Source: Hemerocallis citrina (lineage: Eukaryota; Streptophyta; Magnoliopsida; Asparagales; Asphodelaceae). From it: DNA of 64,000 bases. Shown here piece after piece: positions 23,281 through 34,439 of this stretch. The translations under genes were made by a program, and so were the position numbers. The number at the start of each line of letters is the position of its first letter. Within the stretch, counting starts at the first letter, position 1. The stretch is from assembly GCA_017893485.1 (NCBI GenBank), contig CM030361.1, positions 137,321,961 through 137,385,960 on the forward strand, given 5' to 3'. Below the pieces are notes generated by a model. The model saw only the letters and a program-made list of their open reading frames with translations. It was not told the DNA's origin and searched no databases.

Positions 23281-23419
23281 GGGTCTGCCGTGGATGTAGT
23301 ACAGGATAGCCAGTCCCCTTGTCTCCTTGAGTTCGGGGTCCCGCTTGGGCTGCCGGCTGGTTGTCCGGGGAGGAGGCGAAGGCCTCAGGCTCCTCGGCTC
23401 TCTCCGGTCTTTGGGGTTG

Positions 23420-24829
23420 GCCCAGGCGAACTCCCTCAGGTACCCTCATTGGATGAGGGCTTCGATCTCGTCTTTGAGGGCTCGGCAATGATCTGTATCG
23501 TGCCCGGTGTCTCGGTGGAAGCGGTAGTAGAACCTTTGGTCTTGCTTCTTATCGTTGTTGCTCGTTCGGGCGGGAAGTGGACAATCCCTTTGTCCTCGAT
23601 CTCCATTAAGATTGCCGAGACGTTCTGAGTCAGGGGAGTATACCTCTCAAATCGAGGGACCGGGGGGACCCTCTTGGGACCAGTCATTTCTTTCACGGGT
23701 CTCTTGAAGGGCTCAACATCGTCGGCCTTACGCTTCCCTTTAGCAGTGGCTTCGTTGGCACCCTCGGGATTGAGGGCCTCCTCGGCCCGAATATACTTCT
23801 CGACCCTGTTGAGCAGGTTGGGGAAGTCCATGGGTGACTTCTTGGCTAAGGAAGCCTTGAGCTGGCCGTGGCGGACATTGTGTCGGAAGGCTGCGGAGGC
23901 GACCCCCGCGTCGAGGGAGGAAACTGACCTCACCTCGGTGGTGAATCTCCGAACGAACTTACGGAGGGATTCCCCATCCTTCTGTTTGAGGTCCAGAAGG
24001 GAAGAGCTCGGCTTCTCGACCTTCCTGCTGGTCACAAAGTGGGCTAGGAAGCCCGCCTCTAGTTGTTCGAAAAAGAAGACCGAGCCGGGGGTAAGTTTGG
24101 GGAACCATTCCCGAGCCGGGCCACGAAGGGTAGCAGGGAAGGCGCGGCAGAGGAGGGGATCCGCAGCGCTGTGAATCATCATGAGGGTCTTAAATCCCTC
24201 CATGTGATCAGTAGGATCACCCTCGCCATTGTAAGTCTTGAATTGAGGAGGCCTGAAATTTTGAGGGATCTCGGCTTCCAGAATTTGGGGGGAGAAAGGG
24301 TGTCCAGTCTGCCAATGACCACGACCTGATACCGATCCGCCCTCGTCGAGATGGGTGAGGTGGTTCTCCATCTCCTCTAAATGACGAAGGATGGCGTCTG
24401 CCTGTTCCTGGGGGCAGGCTGGTCCACGGGATTCGCCGCCTCTCATTCCTGGCCATGGGTCGGAACTATTGTGGACCTCGATGGTCTGGCACCTCGGATG
24501 GCTTGGAGAATCTCGTCCCAAAAATTTTGGAACTCGACCCTTATGACGGGGGACCTACCCCACAGGTCCACGGGGCAAGCGGTTGTGTTCTGGAATGCAC
24601 ACCTAAGACGGCCGTCGGTGGTGGTTCGAGACCGAGTTGGAAGCGGCGTCTCCCCTAGTTCAGTTGGCCTGTCGATCTGAGATGACGCGGCATAGGTCAG
24701 TCGCATTCGAAGGTCTGGGCGTGCTGTTTACCCGAGGTTGGTTGGAACCCTGGGCATCCGCACGGCTGGGATGTGGAGGGTCTGGATGCCGTGCTGAGGT
24801 GACGTCCCTTCTAGCTTTGGGAGCCATGG
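23420..24829 (-). pseudogene. Tat2 gag (frameshifted)
   Basis: Likely start ATG at 24829 (MAPKARRDVTS) with a stop and frameshift before the long frame 24521-23436. That frame holds the Gag capsid core (PPQFKTYNGEGDPTDHMEGF, LRGPAREWFPKL, SLRKFVRRFTTEVRS) and a Lys-rich tail. Near 23560 a frameshift moves out of frame the Tat zinc knuckle, which in the other frame reads FHRDTGHDTDHC at about 23520-23490. The order and spacing match Tat1 gag. Confidence 0.85.
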
Positions 24830-24895
24830 AGGAGCTCGAACGCGAGGTGACGTCCCTGACTGCGCTCGGTCTGGCGACAGTACTAAGAGAAAGCG

Positions 24896-24913
24896 TTCCC
24901 ATAGACGACGCTA
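24896..24913 (-). other. Tat2 primer binding site (mutated)
   Basis: Minus-strand TAGCGTCGTCTATGGGAA differs from the usual TGGCGCCGTCTGTGGGAA only by transitions. It lies three bases (GAT) from the LTR end, as in Tat1. Confidence 0.75.
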
Positions 24914-24916
24914 ATC

Positions 24917-25478
24917 TGATGTTGTTTATTTTTGGAGAGTGGGGGCAACAGGTGTGAATTCTTATAATTTGTGGGATGGAAACCGTAGTACCGGCATCAG
25001 TCCGGCCCCGGGGAGCGGGACAGGCCCGGGGATAGAAGCCGAGAGGTAGAGGCGAGTGGCTTGGCTCGGAAGCAGGAACGGAGAGGTAGAGGCCAGGTGC
25101 TCGGCTCGGATCCAGCAGCTCGGCTCGGATCTGGCAACTCGGCATGGCTCGATCTTCTGTACCTGCACACTACCTAGAAACACTGGGAGAAATCCCAACG
25201 ACAAGCCCTCCGACGATCTAGTCAGTCACTGAGAAAGAGACTGGGCAGCTAGGGTTCAGGTGGGGAGAGATTGATTACCTTCTGCAGTGAGGAGAGGATC
25301 TGGTATTTATAGGCAGAGGCAAACGGGTCTGGGACTTACCGGCCGGGTCGAACCCGTTTACCTGTGGGCCTGAGGCGGTTGGGGCCCGTTGGACCCCTGT
25401 TGACCTGATGATCAGGGAAGAGTGGGATTTGAGGAGATCTGATGGCCCAAGAGGGGCCACGTCATCTAACCCCTATAA
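24917..25478 (-). repeat. Tat2 5' LTR (562 bp)
   Basis: Homologous throughout to 4429-5011. Its outer end reads CCCTATAA instead of CCCTATCA (one substitution of the terminal dinucleotide partner). Confidence 0.9.
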
Positions 25479-25483
25479 GTAAT
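25479..25483. repeat. Tat2 right target-site duplication GTAAT
   Basis: Matches 4424-4428 exactly. Confidence 0.85.
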
Positions 25484-25961
25484 CAATATATAGGAGGTAA
25501 TTTATGTACTTTTTAAAAGGGCAAATCGCAATCTTCAAACAGAATGGGGAAAAGAAAAAGGAAGATCTAATGACAGATTGGGAAATAATTTTCATTTAAA
25601 AAAAGGCCATAATAGGGAATGCATGCACGCTTAAAGCATATCTGCTTACCTTTGAGTTATTAAATATTACTCGTAATTAAGCATATATGATCAAGTAAGC
25701 AATAATTAACCAGTAAAAATTACGCACTCCATTCACTGAATATATCGCCACTATGCGTTTGTTTCATATGAATTTATGATTATTTTACAGAAATTTATGA
25801 CTTGGGAAGAATTTGGAAATTATTAGAATACTGTTTGCATTTGTAAATGTTGAGATAAGAAAGTTTAATTAGTTTATATGTAAAAGCAATAGCTACTCCT
25901 TTCATTGAATAATTTATATGAAAAGCAATAGAAAAATAAATTAGCAGAATAGTGATTGATG
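25484..25961. other. AT-rich spacer between Tat2 and Tat3
   Basis: No gene, RNA or element is recognised. It was contiguous with 4400-4428 before Tat2 inserted. Confidence 0.6.
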
Positions 25962-26542
25962 TGATTTAAATTGGTGCCACACGATCTCAACACATATCTC
26001 TAAGCTTCCAAGGACAGTACAGTAATTTCTCAACAACAGCAGGCTCATCAAAAGAACATAGGCCATCTTCAGGCCCGTCAACTTAATCAGATCCACAAAC
26101 TATGGCTTAATTACAGCTTGAAAAAGAGGGATTTTCAGTTAATTACAGCTGTCAGACAAATCCCCTAATCTTATTCCTTAGCTGAATCTCCAACCGAATC
26201 TTAAAAAGATACCTTTTTAGGTCTATCTCCTATAACTAACTCGTAGCCTATAATATTCTCCCCCCTAAAAAATGAAAGGTAATCAATATTTCTCCACAAA
26301 AATAAAACCCTAATCTTTATTCTGAGTCACTAACTTGAACGTCGAAGGGTCTTATGCTGTAGCCACGTATACCGCCGATGTTAAGACTTTCTATAGGTCT
26401 TTGGGCATTTTCAGCTGTCTAGATTCAGACCAAGCATTTTCAGTTGTCCAGATTCATATCTTGATCGACGGTCTAGATCCTTGATTTCTCCTTCAATAAA
26501 GGAACTCATCATCTGATTTCCCCCACACCAAAATTAGTAGCA
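25962..26542 (+). repeat. Tat3 5' LTR (about 580 bp)
   Basis: Begins TGATTT and ends TTAGTAGCA. Matches 30869-31431 in stretches such as CAACAACAGCAGG and CCCACACCAAAATTAG. The exact first base is uncertain by a few positions. Confidence 0.75.
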
Positions 26543-26548
26543 GTGGAT

Positions 26549-26566
26549 TGGCACCATCTGTGAAAA
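26549..26566 (+). other. Tat3 primer binding site (mutated)
   Basis: TGGCACCATCTGTGAAAA resembles TGGCGCCGTCTGTGGGAA with transitions only. Confidence 0.7.
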
Positions 26567-26641
26567 AGCTACAGATCTGCTCTCTGATTAGATCCATCCA
26601 CCAAAACCACCTTCAGCCATTCCTCGTGGAAGAAAGCCAAC

Positions 26642-27965
26642 GATGACTGCCACCAACCGCTAGGGGAATCCTCCTCCTTCGTTGTCGTAACCTCCTCCTA
26701 GCAGGTCTGCATCGGCGGGCTCCCAACAGCCTCGCCTTAAGTCTTACTCGATCAAGAACCAGGGGTCGGTCTGCACCTTAACCCCCCTCTCAAATCCCTA
26801 TGTGCGGTCAGACCTCCGCGAAATCATTAACCCCGGCAAGAGCGAAAGGACCTCCTCCATCACCTAGATGAACGGAGCATTCGGGAGACTAGCTCCCGCT
26901 TGGAATGCCATAGGAGCCAGAGGAGTACTTCGCCCAAACGACAAAGGTCCCGATGGATGCCTTTGCCACCAGAGCTGAGACACGAGAGGAGCCTGATTCC
27001 AGTCCGTCGGCAAGCTCTCAGGAACACTAGAGAATAGGAGGTGCTCGTCATCCGGGCGGAGTTCCACAACTTCGTCGGCCAACTCCTTGAGCCCTCTAAT
27101 GAGCAAAAATAGGGACTGCCCGATAAGTGATCCGCATCCTAGGACCAAGCAAGTAGAATAGTCCCGCGGTTCAACTCGATCTGAGGAGCGAGAGGATGCA
27201 GTGCTATGTCACCTCTGAGAGATGGAGAACCACCTTGATCAGATCGGCCAAGTGGAAGCCCCTATCCCAGAGAACTTGAAGCCTCCCACCTTCGAGTCAT
27301 ACGATAGTGAATTCAACTCCGCGAATCACATCGAGAGTATCAAAACTCTCATGATGATCCACCGAGTCTCCAATACACTCCTCTATAGAACTTCCCAGCT
27401 ACCTTGAAGCGATCGACATGGGAGTGGTACTCCTGTCTCCCTCCAGGGCCTATCTCCTCATTCGATTAGCTTGAAGAACTCTTCCTCACACGCTTCTTCA
27501 GTAGCCGCAAAGCTAAGAAAACAAGTGCTTTCCTCCTAGACTTGAAGCAAAGGGTAGGATAGCCCCTCGAGGACTTCGTCAGATGCTTCATAACCGAGTC
27601 CAAGTCTATCCCTTGCCCCAACCCGGTGGTAGCGGCCGCCGCCTTCCAATACAATGTCCACAACACCTACCTCAAAGCGCCACTAGCCAAAAGCCTCATC
27701 GGGACTTTTTTGAGCTATTGCAAATGTGCCAGAAGTGCATCCGGGCTTTGGAGGTTCTTCATTCTAGGACCAAAGTGAGCTCTCATCCTCATACAAATGA
27801 AGAAGTGTGGATGAGGAGGGCCCTAAGAAGTCCCAGAGAGACAAGTCTGGACAACGTCCTCCTCCTCTTATCCTTCGCTTCGAAAAATTCACGTCGCTCA
27901 ACACCAACATATTGATAGTCTTCATGGAAATTGAAGGAGACAAGCTACTTCACCCGCTCCAAAGA
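26642..27965 (+). pseudogene. Tat3 gag remnant
   Basis: Possible start ATG at 26642, closed after seven codons. The recognisable capsid core is MENHLDQIGQ at 27222 through LKPPTFESYDSEFNS and HIESIKTLMMIHRVSNTLL (27260-27390). Gag-like segments continue in shifted frames to about 27900 (a capsid-tail-like stretch near 27660-27750, and FASKNSRRSTPTY). Multiple stops and shifts leave no usable product, and the zinc knuckle is not evident. Confidence 0.7.
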
Positions 27966-28089
27966 TGAACCCAGCAAACCGGATAAGGGATGAGAGACGA
28001 TAGTGTCGGTTCCCCACGGACCATGGCCGACTCGAGGAACCAACAAGCAAATGGAGAAAGATCCCGAGACCCACGACTCCATACCCTAG

Positions 28090-28600
28090 ACCCCAAACCC
28101 CTGGCCATTCTTTATTCCATCAATGGAGGTCTTAAGGGAGGGGAGTCCAACTCCTCCCAAAAGGTGTTCACCCAAGAGGTTAACTCAATGCACAACATCC
28201 CATCCCCCCCCCCGATGGGGAGTCCCAGTAACTTTCTCAGACTGGGATCTTGAAGGCATCAGAACCCCTCACTGTGATGCCCTAGTGATCAGTATTTCCA
28301 TGGCGAACCACAAGACACGCCGCATTTGGTAGATAATGGTAGCTCGGAGAACATTCTCTTCCTAAAAGCTTTTGAAGGCCCCCAAATCTCTAGGGACCAT
28401 CTAAAATCCACTGGGTACACCCTCCATGGGTTCTCCACGGTTCTGTTCCAGATTGAAGGAATTGTCACCCTTGATATGATGGTTGGCAAAAGTCCCAACT
28501 ATTTGGACCGAAGCCATGGACTTCATGATTGTTAATGTGAAGGCTTCCTATAATGCCATCCTCGGTTGCCCGCCCTGGCCTGGCGGTCCTCCATGCCGTA
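28090..28600 (+). pseudogene. Tat3 protease remnant
   Basis: The protease region is readable in pieces: SSQKVFTQEVNSMHN (28160-28195), WDLEGIRTPHCDALVIS (28244-28290), the active-site strand VDNGSSENILF (28329-28361), then STGYTLHGFS and IEGIVTLD. It ends near 28560-28590 in a degenerate ILG loop. Pol stops there and is replaced by tandem repeats, so the downstream enzymes have been lost. Confidence 0.8.
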
Positions 28601-28639
28601 GCTTCGGTGTTTGACATGAAGAAGAAGCTCAAACAACCC

Positions 28640-29430
28640 ATTGACTCCATACACTGAGTTCGACTCTCCGAATGCCACTCGAGCTTCTCCAACAACTCAT
28701 TAACTCTTTACAATGAGTTCGGTGCTCCGCTCACTACTCGAGCTACTTAACCAACTCTTTAACTCTACACAATGAGTTTGATGCCCTACTCGATGCTTGA
28801 GCTACTCCAACAATTCGTTAACTTCAAACATTGAGTTCGGTGCCCAGCTCCTCGCTCCAGTTGCTCTTACAATTTGCTAACTCAGACAGCATGTTTGGAG
28901 TCCAACTCTTCCCTTAAGCTGCTTCCATAACTCGCTAACTCTCAAACAACATGTTCAAAGTCCGACTCTTCCCTAGAGTTGCTCCCACAACTCGCTAACT
29001 CCAAATAACAAGTTCAGAGTCCAACTCATGACTCGAGCTATACCCACAACTCACTAACATCAAGTTCAGAGCTCAGCTCATCATTGGAGTTGCTCCCACA
29101 CCTCGCTAACTCTCATACAGTAAGTTTGGAGTTCAACACATCCCTAAAGTTGATCCTACGACTCGCTAACTCCCAAACAGCAAGTTCAGAGTCCAACTCT
29201 TCCCTAAAGTTTCTCCCATAACTCGCTAACTCTCAGACATCATGTTCGGAGTCCAACTTTTCCCTAAAAATGCTCCCACAACTTTATAATTCTCCAACAA
29301 CAAGTTCGGAGTCCAACTCTTCCCAAGTGCTGCTCCTGCAACTCACTAACTCTAAAAAACATCAAGTTCGGAGTCCAGCTCGTCTCTAGAGCTGCTCCCA
29401 CAAACTCATTAACTCAATACAATGGATGGC
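28640..29430. repeat. Tandem array TR-C (about 59-bp units)
   Basis: About 13 diverged units of 58-59 bp. AACTCNNTAACTC-like motifs recur at 28694, 28753, 28812, 28871, 28929 and 28988, each with a GTTCGGAGTCCAACTC-like half. It lies after the truncated pol of Tat3, in the position of TR-B in Tat2. Confidence 0.85.
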
Positions 29431-29529
29431 AACACAAAGAAAGCAAGAGTAAAGACAAAAACACATGGGGGATCCTTATTCCATATCAAAACCCTCCAAG
29501 TCCCGCATTAATCTAATGGTGGAAGCGAA

Positions 29530-30170
29530 GAGTCGGGACATTTCTAGCCATCCATTTGCCTCATGATTCATGCATCAAAGCTCCTTGGTGTAACTTTTGT
29601 TGCCTGAGGAGCTCGGCGCTTTGACCAATCATTGTCGTCCATTTGCCTCATAATTTGTGCATCAAAGCTCCTCAGAGCCACTTTCCTCATCTAAAAAGCT
29701 CAGCTCTTTCGACCAAACATGGTCGTTTATTTGCCTCGTGATTTGTGCATCAAAGCTCCTCAATACCACTTTCTTCGTCTGAGGAACCTGATGCTTTAGA
29801 CCAATCATGGCCGTCCATTTGCCTCGTGATTCGTGCATCGAAGGTCCTCGGTGGCACTTTTGCAGTCCAAAGAGCTCAGTGCATTTGGCGAATCTTGGCC
29901 ATCCATCTGCCTTGTGATGCATGTCCAAGCTCCCTGGTACTACTTTTGCAGTCTGAGGAGATTAGTGCTTTCAGCGAATCCTGACCGTCCATCTGCCTTC
30001 TGATGCACACCCCCAAGATCCTCAACAACTCTTTTGCAGTCCAAGGAGCTCAGCACTTTTGATGATCTACCTCGTGATTCGATCTGCCTCGTGATTTGAT
30101 CCACAACATCTCGGTGCAACTTTTGGAGTCCAAGGAGCTCAGCACTTTTGACCAAATTTCAACTGTTAGA
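29530..30170. repeat. Tandem array TR-D (about 88-bp units)
   Basis: About seven diverged units, with TTTGCCTCRTGATT-like motifs near 29557, 29644, 29732 and 29820, each followed by a TCCGAGGAGCTCAG-like motif. It is closer to the 3' LTR than TR-C, so Tat3, like Tat2, has two distinct arrays. Confidence 0.8.
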
Positions 30171-30868
30171 TGGCAAAAAAATCGTGCTCATGATCTTCTC
30201 ATCATAATAACTTAAGTGGAATTGGGGCCAGAATACTAGAGCCGTCCAATCGGCCTGATTCGCACCCATGATCTGATCATCACAATAACTTAAGTGAAAG
30301 TGGGGCCAGAACACCAGAGCCGTCCAATCGCCTCCTGATTCGTTCCATGATCTTGGTCATCATAAAACTCTACAGTTGTGCGCACTTCTCAAAAAATGTG
30401 CCTACCTGATCTGAGTACCTGCTCGACACCATTTTACAGTCCGAGGAGCTCAGTGCTTTCGGCAATTTCTGACCATCTGATTGCCTCAAAATTTTGCGCT
30501 CCTCCAATCTGTCCACTCGACTGCCTCAATTTTTGGCCCCCCTTTGATTTTTTTGATTAAAATTCCAAATCATAATTATAAATTCGAAAAATTAATCAAA
30601 ATTCTGAAAACTGATTATAAATTAAAAAATTTTAATTAAAAATTAGGAAATTTTTATAAAAAATATGAAAAATAATTAAGATTTTGGAAAAAAACTAAAA
30701 AATTGGAAAATTTTAATTGAAAGTTCTACAAGATATATAATTACTACTCAGAGAAACTCCGAACAAGACTCCAAGCATCCCCGAAGGTCATATGTGCTCT
30801 CTTGATCGCCCTAAGTAGAATGAACTACTAATCGAAGGCTGTGATACCCAAACATCGGGATTGAGGGG
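30171..30868. other. Non-coding end of Tat3 internal region with AT-rich block and polypurine tract
   Basis: Contains two diverged about 85-bp repeats (30180-30350, TTAAGTGGAATTGGGGCCAGAA-like), an AT-rich block rich in AAATT and GAAAA (30540-30735), and the polypurine tract at 30853-30868. No coding frame is supported. Confidence 0.6.
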
Positions 30869-31431
30869 TTTATGATTTGCTTCAAATCAGAGCCACAAGG
30901 TCTTAGCACACATCTCAAAATTTCCAAGTACAGTATAATCATTTCGCAACAACAGCAGGCCTACTAGAAGAACATGGGTCGTCTTTAGGCCCATCAGCTC
31001 AACCAGATCCACAAATCATGGCTTACTTACAACCTAAGAAAACTGTATTTCTAGATAATTACACCTATAAGTCAAATCCCCTAATCTTATCCCTTGATCA
31101 CAAGAATTTCCAACCGAATCTTTTAAAAAAAGAAATTCAGGTCTATCTCCTATAACTAACTCGTAGCCTATAAATATCCCCCCCCCAACCCCAATCAGTA
31201 AAATATAATCAATATTTCTCCACTAAAAAACCATAATCTTTATTTCTGGGTAACTGACTTGAGCGTCAAAGGGTTCACGTCGAAGCCACTTCTGGTGTTT
31301 AGACATTTTTGTAGGTCTTTGGGAGTTTTCAGCCATCCAAATTCAGATCTTGATTGATGGTCCAGATCCTTACTTTCTTTCTCAATAAAAGAACTCATCA
31401 TCTGATTTCTCCCACACCAAAATTAGCAGCA
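30869..31431 (+). repeat. Tat3 3' LTR (about 563 bp)
   Basis: Homologous to 25962-26542. Begins TGATTTGC after the polypurine tract and ends TTAGCAGCA. An AATAAA lies near the 3' side (31383). Confidence 0.75.
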
Positions 31432-31510
31432 ACATGGCTCTTTCTCATAGTTAGAATATTAGTGTAAGACCCTCAACTCTAATCATACATATAACTCTGA
31501 AGTTTTGGTG

Positions 31511-31515
31511 TAAGG
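31511..31515. repeat. Tekay-like element left target-site duplication TAAGG
   Basis: TAAGG precedes TGTAACACCC at 31516 and recurs at 50084-50088. Confidence 0.9.
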
Positions 31516-33829
31516 TGTAACACCCAAGAATTTAAATAATGTTCTTGAGATTAATAAATGAATTAAAGTAATTTTTGGTGATTTAATAATTATTTTTTCT
31601 GAAATTTATCTGTTTCCATGTGCAAAACACATGCAAATATTTTTTGAGAAACTCAAAGTCAGAAATTATTTTGGGGAAAACCTAATATTTATTAGTAGGT
31701 ATTATTTATGAATTTTCTGGATTTTTTGATATTTATTTGGCATATTTGCAAATATTACAAAAAGAGGGGCTTTTGTGCAAAATTACCGCTTAGAGTAAAA
31801 AACTCTAGATTTTCGAATTTCTGGGCTGAGCATAATGGTCGGCCAACTCAGAGGTAAAGAGTTTAATTTTTGTTCTAATAGATTTGATTTATTATGCTAA
31901 TTTGTTAAAGAATGGTTCTTTTTTGCAAAATTGCCACTTGGAGGCAAAAATTACAAAACTGATTTGCAGGTTTGATGTAGATGTTGGCCAGATCTGGGGA
32001 GGAGACTTTTGATTTAATCTCAACTAAATTGGTCAATCTAGTTACCCAGTATAAATGATCTATATATGTAAAGATATATTCTAAAGGAATATTTTGCAAA
32101 ATCTTCTCAAAACCCTAATAAACCCAGATTTCGGCTATTAAAGGGATGCAACAGCCATTTCTCCTCTGCAAAAAACAAAAAATATATTTTAATTATTGAT
32201 TTCTTGGAGTTTCGAAGCAAGGATCTTGGATTTTCGCAAAATGATGAGCTTTTCCTATTCTGTATCACTTTCGCCAAATCTTCATTGAGGTGAATGATAT
32301 GAATTTGATTTCTTGTTGTTCTATGCATGCTAAATATGATGATTTGTCTAGTAGAATACATGTTAGATGATTTTATGATGAAGTAATGATGGATGAATAA
32401 TTAAAAATATAACCTTTTCATGAATAATATGCAATTGATGAATAAATTTTTTATATAGATGATTTAAGAAAGTTAAGAACTTAGTAGGAATCATGAGTAT
32501 GTTTGTTTTCTTTCATATTCTCGCTGATTAGATTGTATATAATGGGTTTGTAAGATGTGTAATGCATATAGATTATTAAAGTTGGATTCTTTAACTACTG
32601 AAGGATATATGATTCTGTTTTGATGTTTTGGTTGGATGGAACTTGACTAGATGCATGTTGTAGATGTATATAATCAAGGACATATTGATTCAATTAGTTA
32701 TATATGTGTTTAACAAATTGTAAGAGAGTTTTGGGAACAAAGATTTGGTCTTTACATGCTAAAAGATTGACTTTTGTTTTCGGGTCAGATGATGAACAAA
32801 CCGAAAGTGGATTTTTGGGTTTTTGTGAAGTTTCGGTTGAATTTGGGTTTTCTATTGATACTGAGATTGAATTAAACAATATACTACTCATATACAATGA
32901 GTTTTGATGAAGTTACTGATACATATACACATATATACACATATATACACATATAAATATATATATGTATATATTTTCCTGATTTGAAGATTTTGTTGAA
33001 AAATTGCTCTTTTGAGAATTTTTTGAGAGTTTGATTTGATTTATGAACCCTTGTATGTTAGAAAAGTTGTATTTGATCATCTCAGGGTTTTAACTTTGCA
33101 AATTCATACATTTAAAGAATTTAAACTAGGTATTAGTTGTGAGGAACACAAATTTTAAAGCTGACTGGGTATCAGCCGTCGGTCGACGGCCCCTCTTTGA
33201 ACTAAGGGTGACAGTTGACTATCATTTGTTGGGTTTCACATTTTTAGCATGTCAGTCAACCGCCACTTTTTGAACTAAGATGTCGGTCGACCGACAGCTG
33301 CTATGTTGATGGTTTCGTTGAGTTTTGTTGTTGTTTTCTTGAATGACTATTTCTTCAAACTTATGAATTATTGATGTACTGTTTTAGATTAGATTTTTAC
33401 TACATATTACTGTATTTTATAGAGAGTTATATTTTGGTTATAATAGTGTTTAACTCGTATTTCTACGGCTTTAGAAAGCGAAATATATATGGTTTTTGAA
33501 GGATTGATGTCTTGTGATTTTTCTATGACTTCAAAATGTGAAACTAAGTTGTTTAAGAGATTTATTCTCAAATTTTATTTCAGGAAATTTTGTGAGTATT
33601 CAGATAAATTTGGGATTATTGATTTAAAGAAGTTTCTTAATATGATGAATTGATAATGGAATTAAGAGTTTAAATGAAAGATTTTGTGTTGATGTTTGAG
33701 TTGTGAGTCTCTAGAGGTTGAGTGGGATTCCTGTAAACCGGAAGATGAGATTTTGTGGATCTTGTCCAGTTGGGGCCCTGGTGTTGTTTTAGTGGAATTA
33801 AGTCCGGCAGGGTACACCAATTCTAGGGA
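31516..33829 (+). repeat. 5' LTR, first part, of the Tekay-like element
   Basis: Starts TGTAACACCC; from about 32764 on it matches 47938-48994 of the 3' LTR. Contains a TATA-rich stretch (32925-32970, ATATATACAC repeats) and the perfect palindrome TGTCGGTCGACCGACA at 33281-33296. CACTA1 interrupts it after CTAGGGA. Confidence 0.9.
33827..33829. repeat. CACTA1 left target-site duplication GGA
   Basis: GGA precedes CACTACAAAAG; the second copy is 43836-43838. The uninterrupted 3' LTR reads CCAGGGAGGGGAAA at 48986-48999, showing the empty site. Confidence 0.9.
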
Positions 33830-33849
33830 CACTACAAAAGAAACCAGAT

Positions 33850-34060
33850 TTACAGGCGAATATTCCCCGGCGTTTTACTAGTAGCGCCGGGGTAGGTAGC
33901 GATTAGGAATGGGCCACCAGATGCAATGGTTATATACCGGCAGCCGAATTAAAACGCCGGTGAATCCGCTTATTCACCGGCGTTTTATTTAAAAACGCCG
34001 GTGTAGTTTATGATTCACCGGCGTGTCTAATTAAAACGCCGGTGAAAAGCTGCGATAAAT
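33850..34060. repeat. CACTA1 left subterminal repeats
   Basis: Several CACCGGCGTTT and AACGCCGGTG motifs in both orientations (for example 33977 onward and 34014-34041). Such subterminal motifs are the usual binding sites of TnpA-type proteins in En/Spm elements. The density is lower than at the right end. Confidence 0.75.
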
Positions 34061-34318
34061 CCCATCTACCCTAACCTTTCGCTCGCCATTTCCCTAAACC
34101 CCAAAAAAATAAAAAACAAAAGGCGCTTCGTTTTCCCTCCTTCCTCGCTCTCCTTCCCGCGCATTTGCCTCCGCCGCTTCGTCCTCTTCGACGGCCTTCG
34201 AACATTCGTCATCGTCCCTTCTTCCCTTCGCCATTTTCGATTTCCCTCCTCCCTATCCCGATTTGGAGGTGAATCGGCGAACGGAAACGACCGTGTCGCC
34301 CCGCTCTCTCTCTATCTT

Positions 34319-34343
34319 CCCCCCCCCCCCCCCCCCCCCCCCC
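34319..34343. repeat. Poly(C) tract with flanking CT repeats
   Basis: About 25 consecutive C, flanked on both sides by CTCTCTC runs (34303-34315 and 34361-34376), in the probable 5' untranslated leader of the CACTA1 gene. Confidence 0.8.
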
Positions 34344-34439
34344 GCGCGCTCGTCGCCCCGCTCTCTCTCTCTCTCTTCGGTATCATCTGTTGATTCCCCT
34401 AATTTTTGAAACTTAGCATTTTTTTCTGATAGATGCATG

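Larger units (their letters stand above)
4429..25478 (-). mobile_element. Tat2: complete but decayed Tat/Retand-like Ty3/gypsy element with nested insertions
   Basis: Minus-strand order: 5' LTR (24917-25478), primer site (24896-24913), gag, pol (to 20767), 113-bp tandem array, opposite-strand gene region, about 115-bp tandem array, polypurine tract (5012-5027), 3' LTR (4429-5011). Target duplication GTAAT flanks it on both sides. Removing the 7.8-kb solo LTR with its LINE leaves about 13.2 kb. The architecture matches Retand-type elements, known to carry opposite-strand ORFs between pol and the 3' LTR and an amplified tandem repeat. The copy is dead: frameshifts, stops, and a deletion through RNase H and integrase. 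Confidence 0.9.
25962..31431 (+). mobile_element. Tat3: internally deleted Tat-lineage element
   Basis: Two homologous LTRs (about 25962-26542 and 30869-31431) enclose a primer site (26549-26566), degenerate gag, protease, two tandem arrays and an AT-rich stretch. No reverse transcriptase, RNase H or integrase is found, so it would have depended on partners. The polypurine tract is GGGATTGAGGGGTTTA at 30853-30868. A target duplication is not clear: the flanks read TTGATG (left) and ACATG (right). Confidence 0.8.

Noticed and set aside
25962..31431. Target duplication for Tat3
   Set aside because: Flanks share only ATG at best; the LTR start is uncertain by several bases, so no duplication is claimed.
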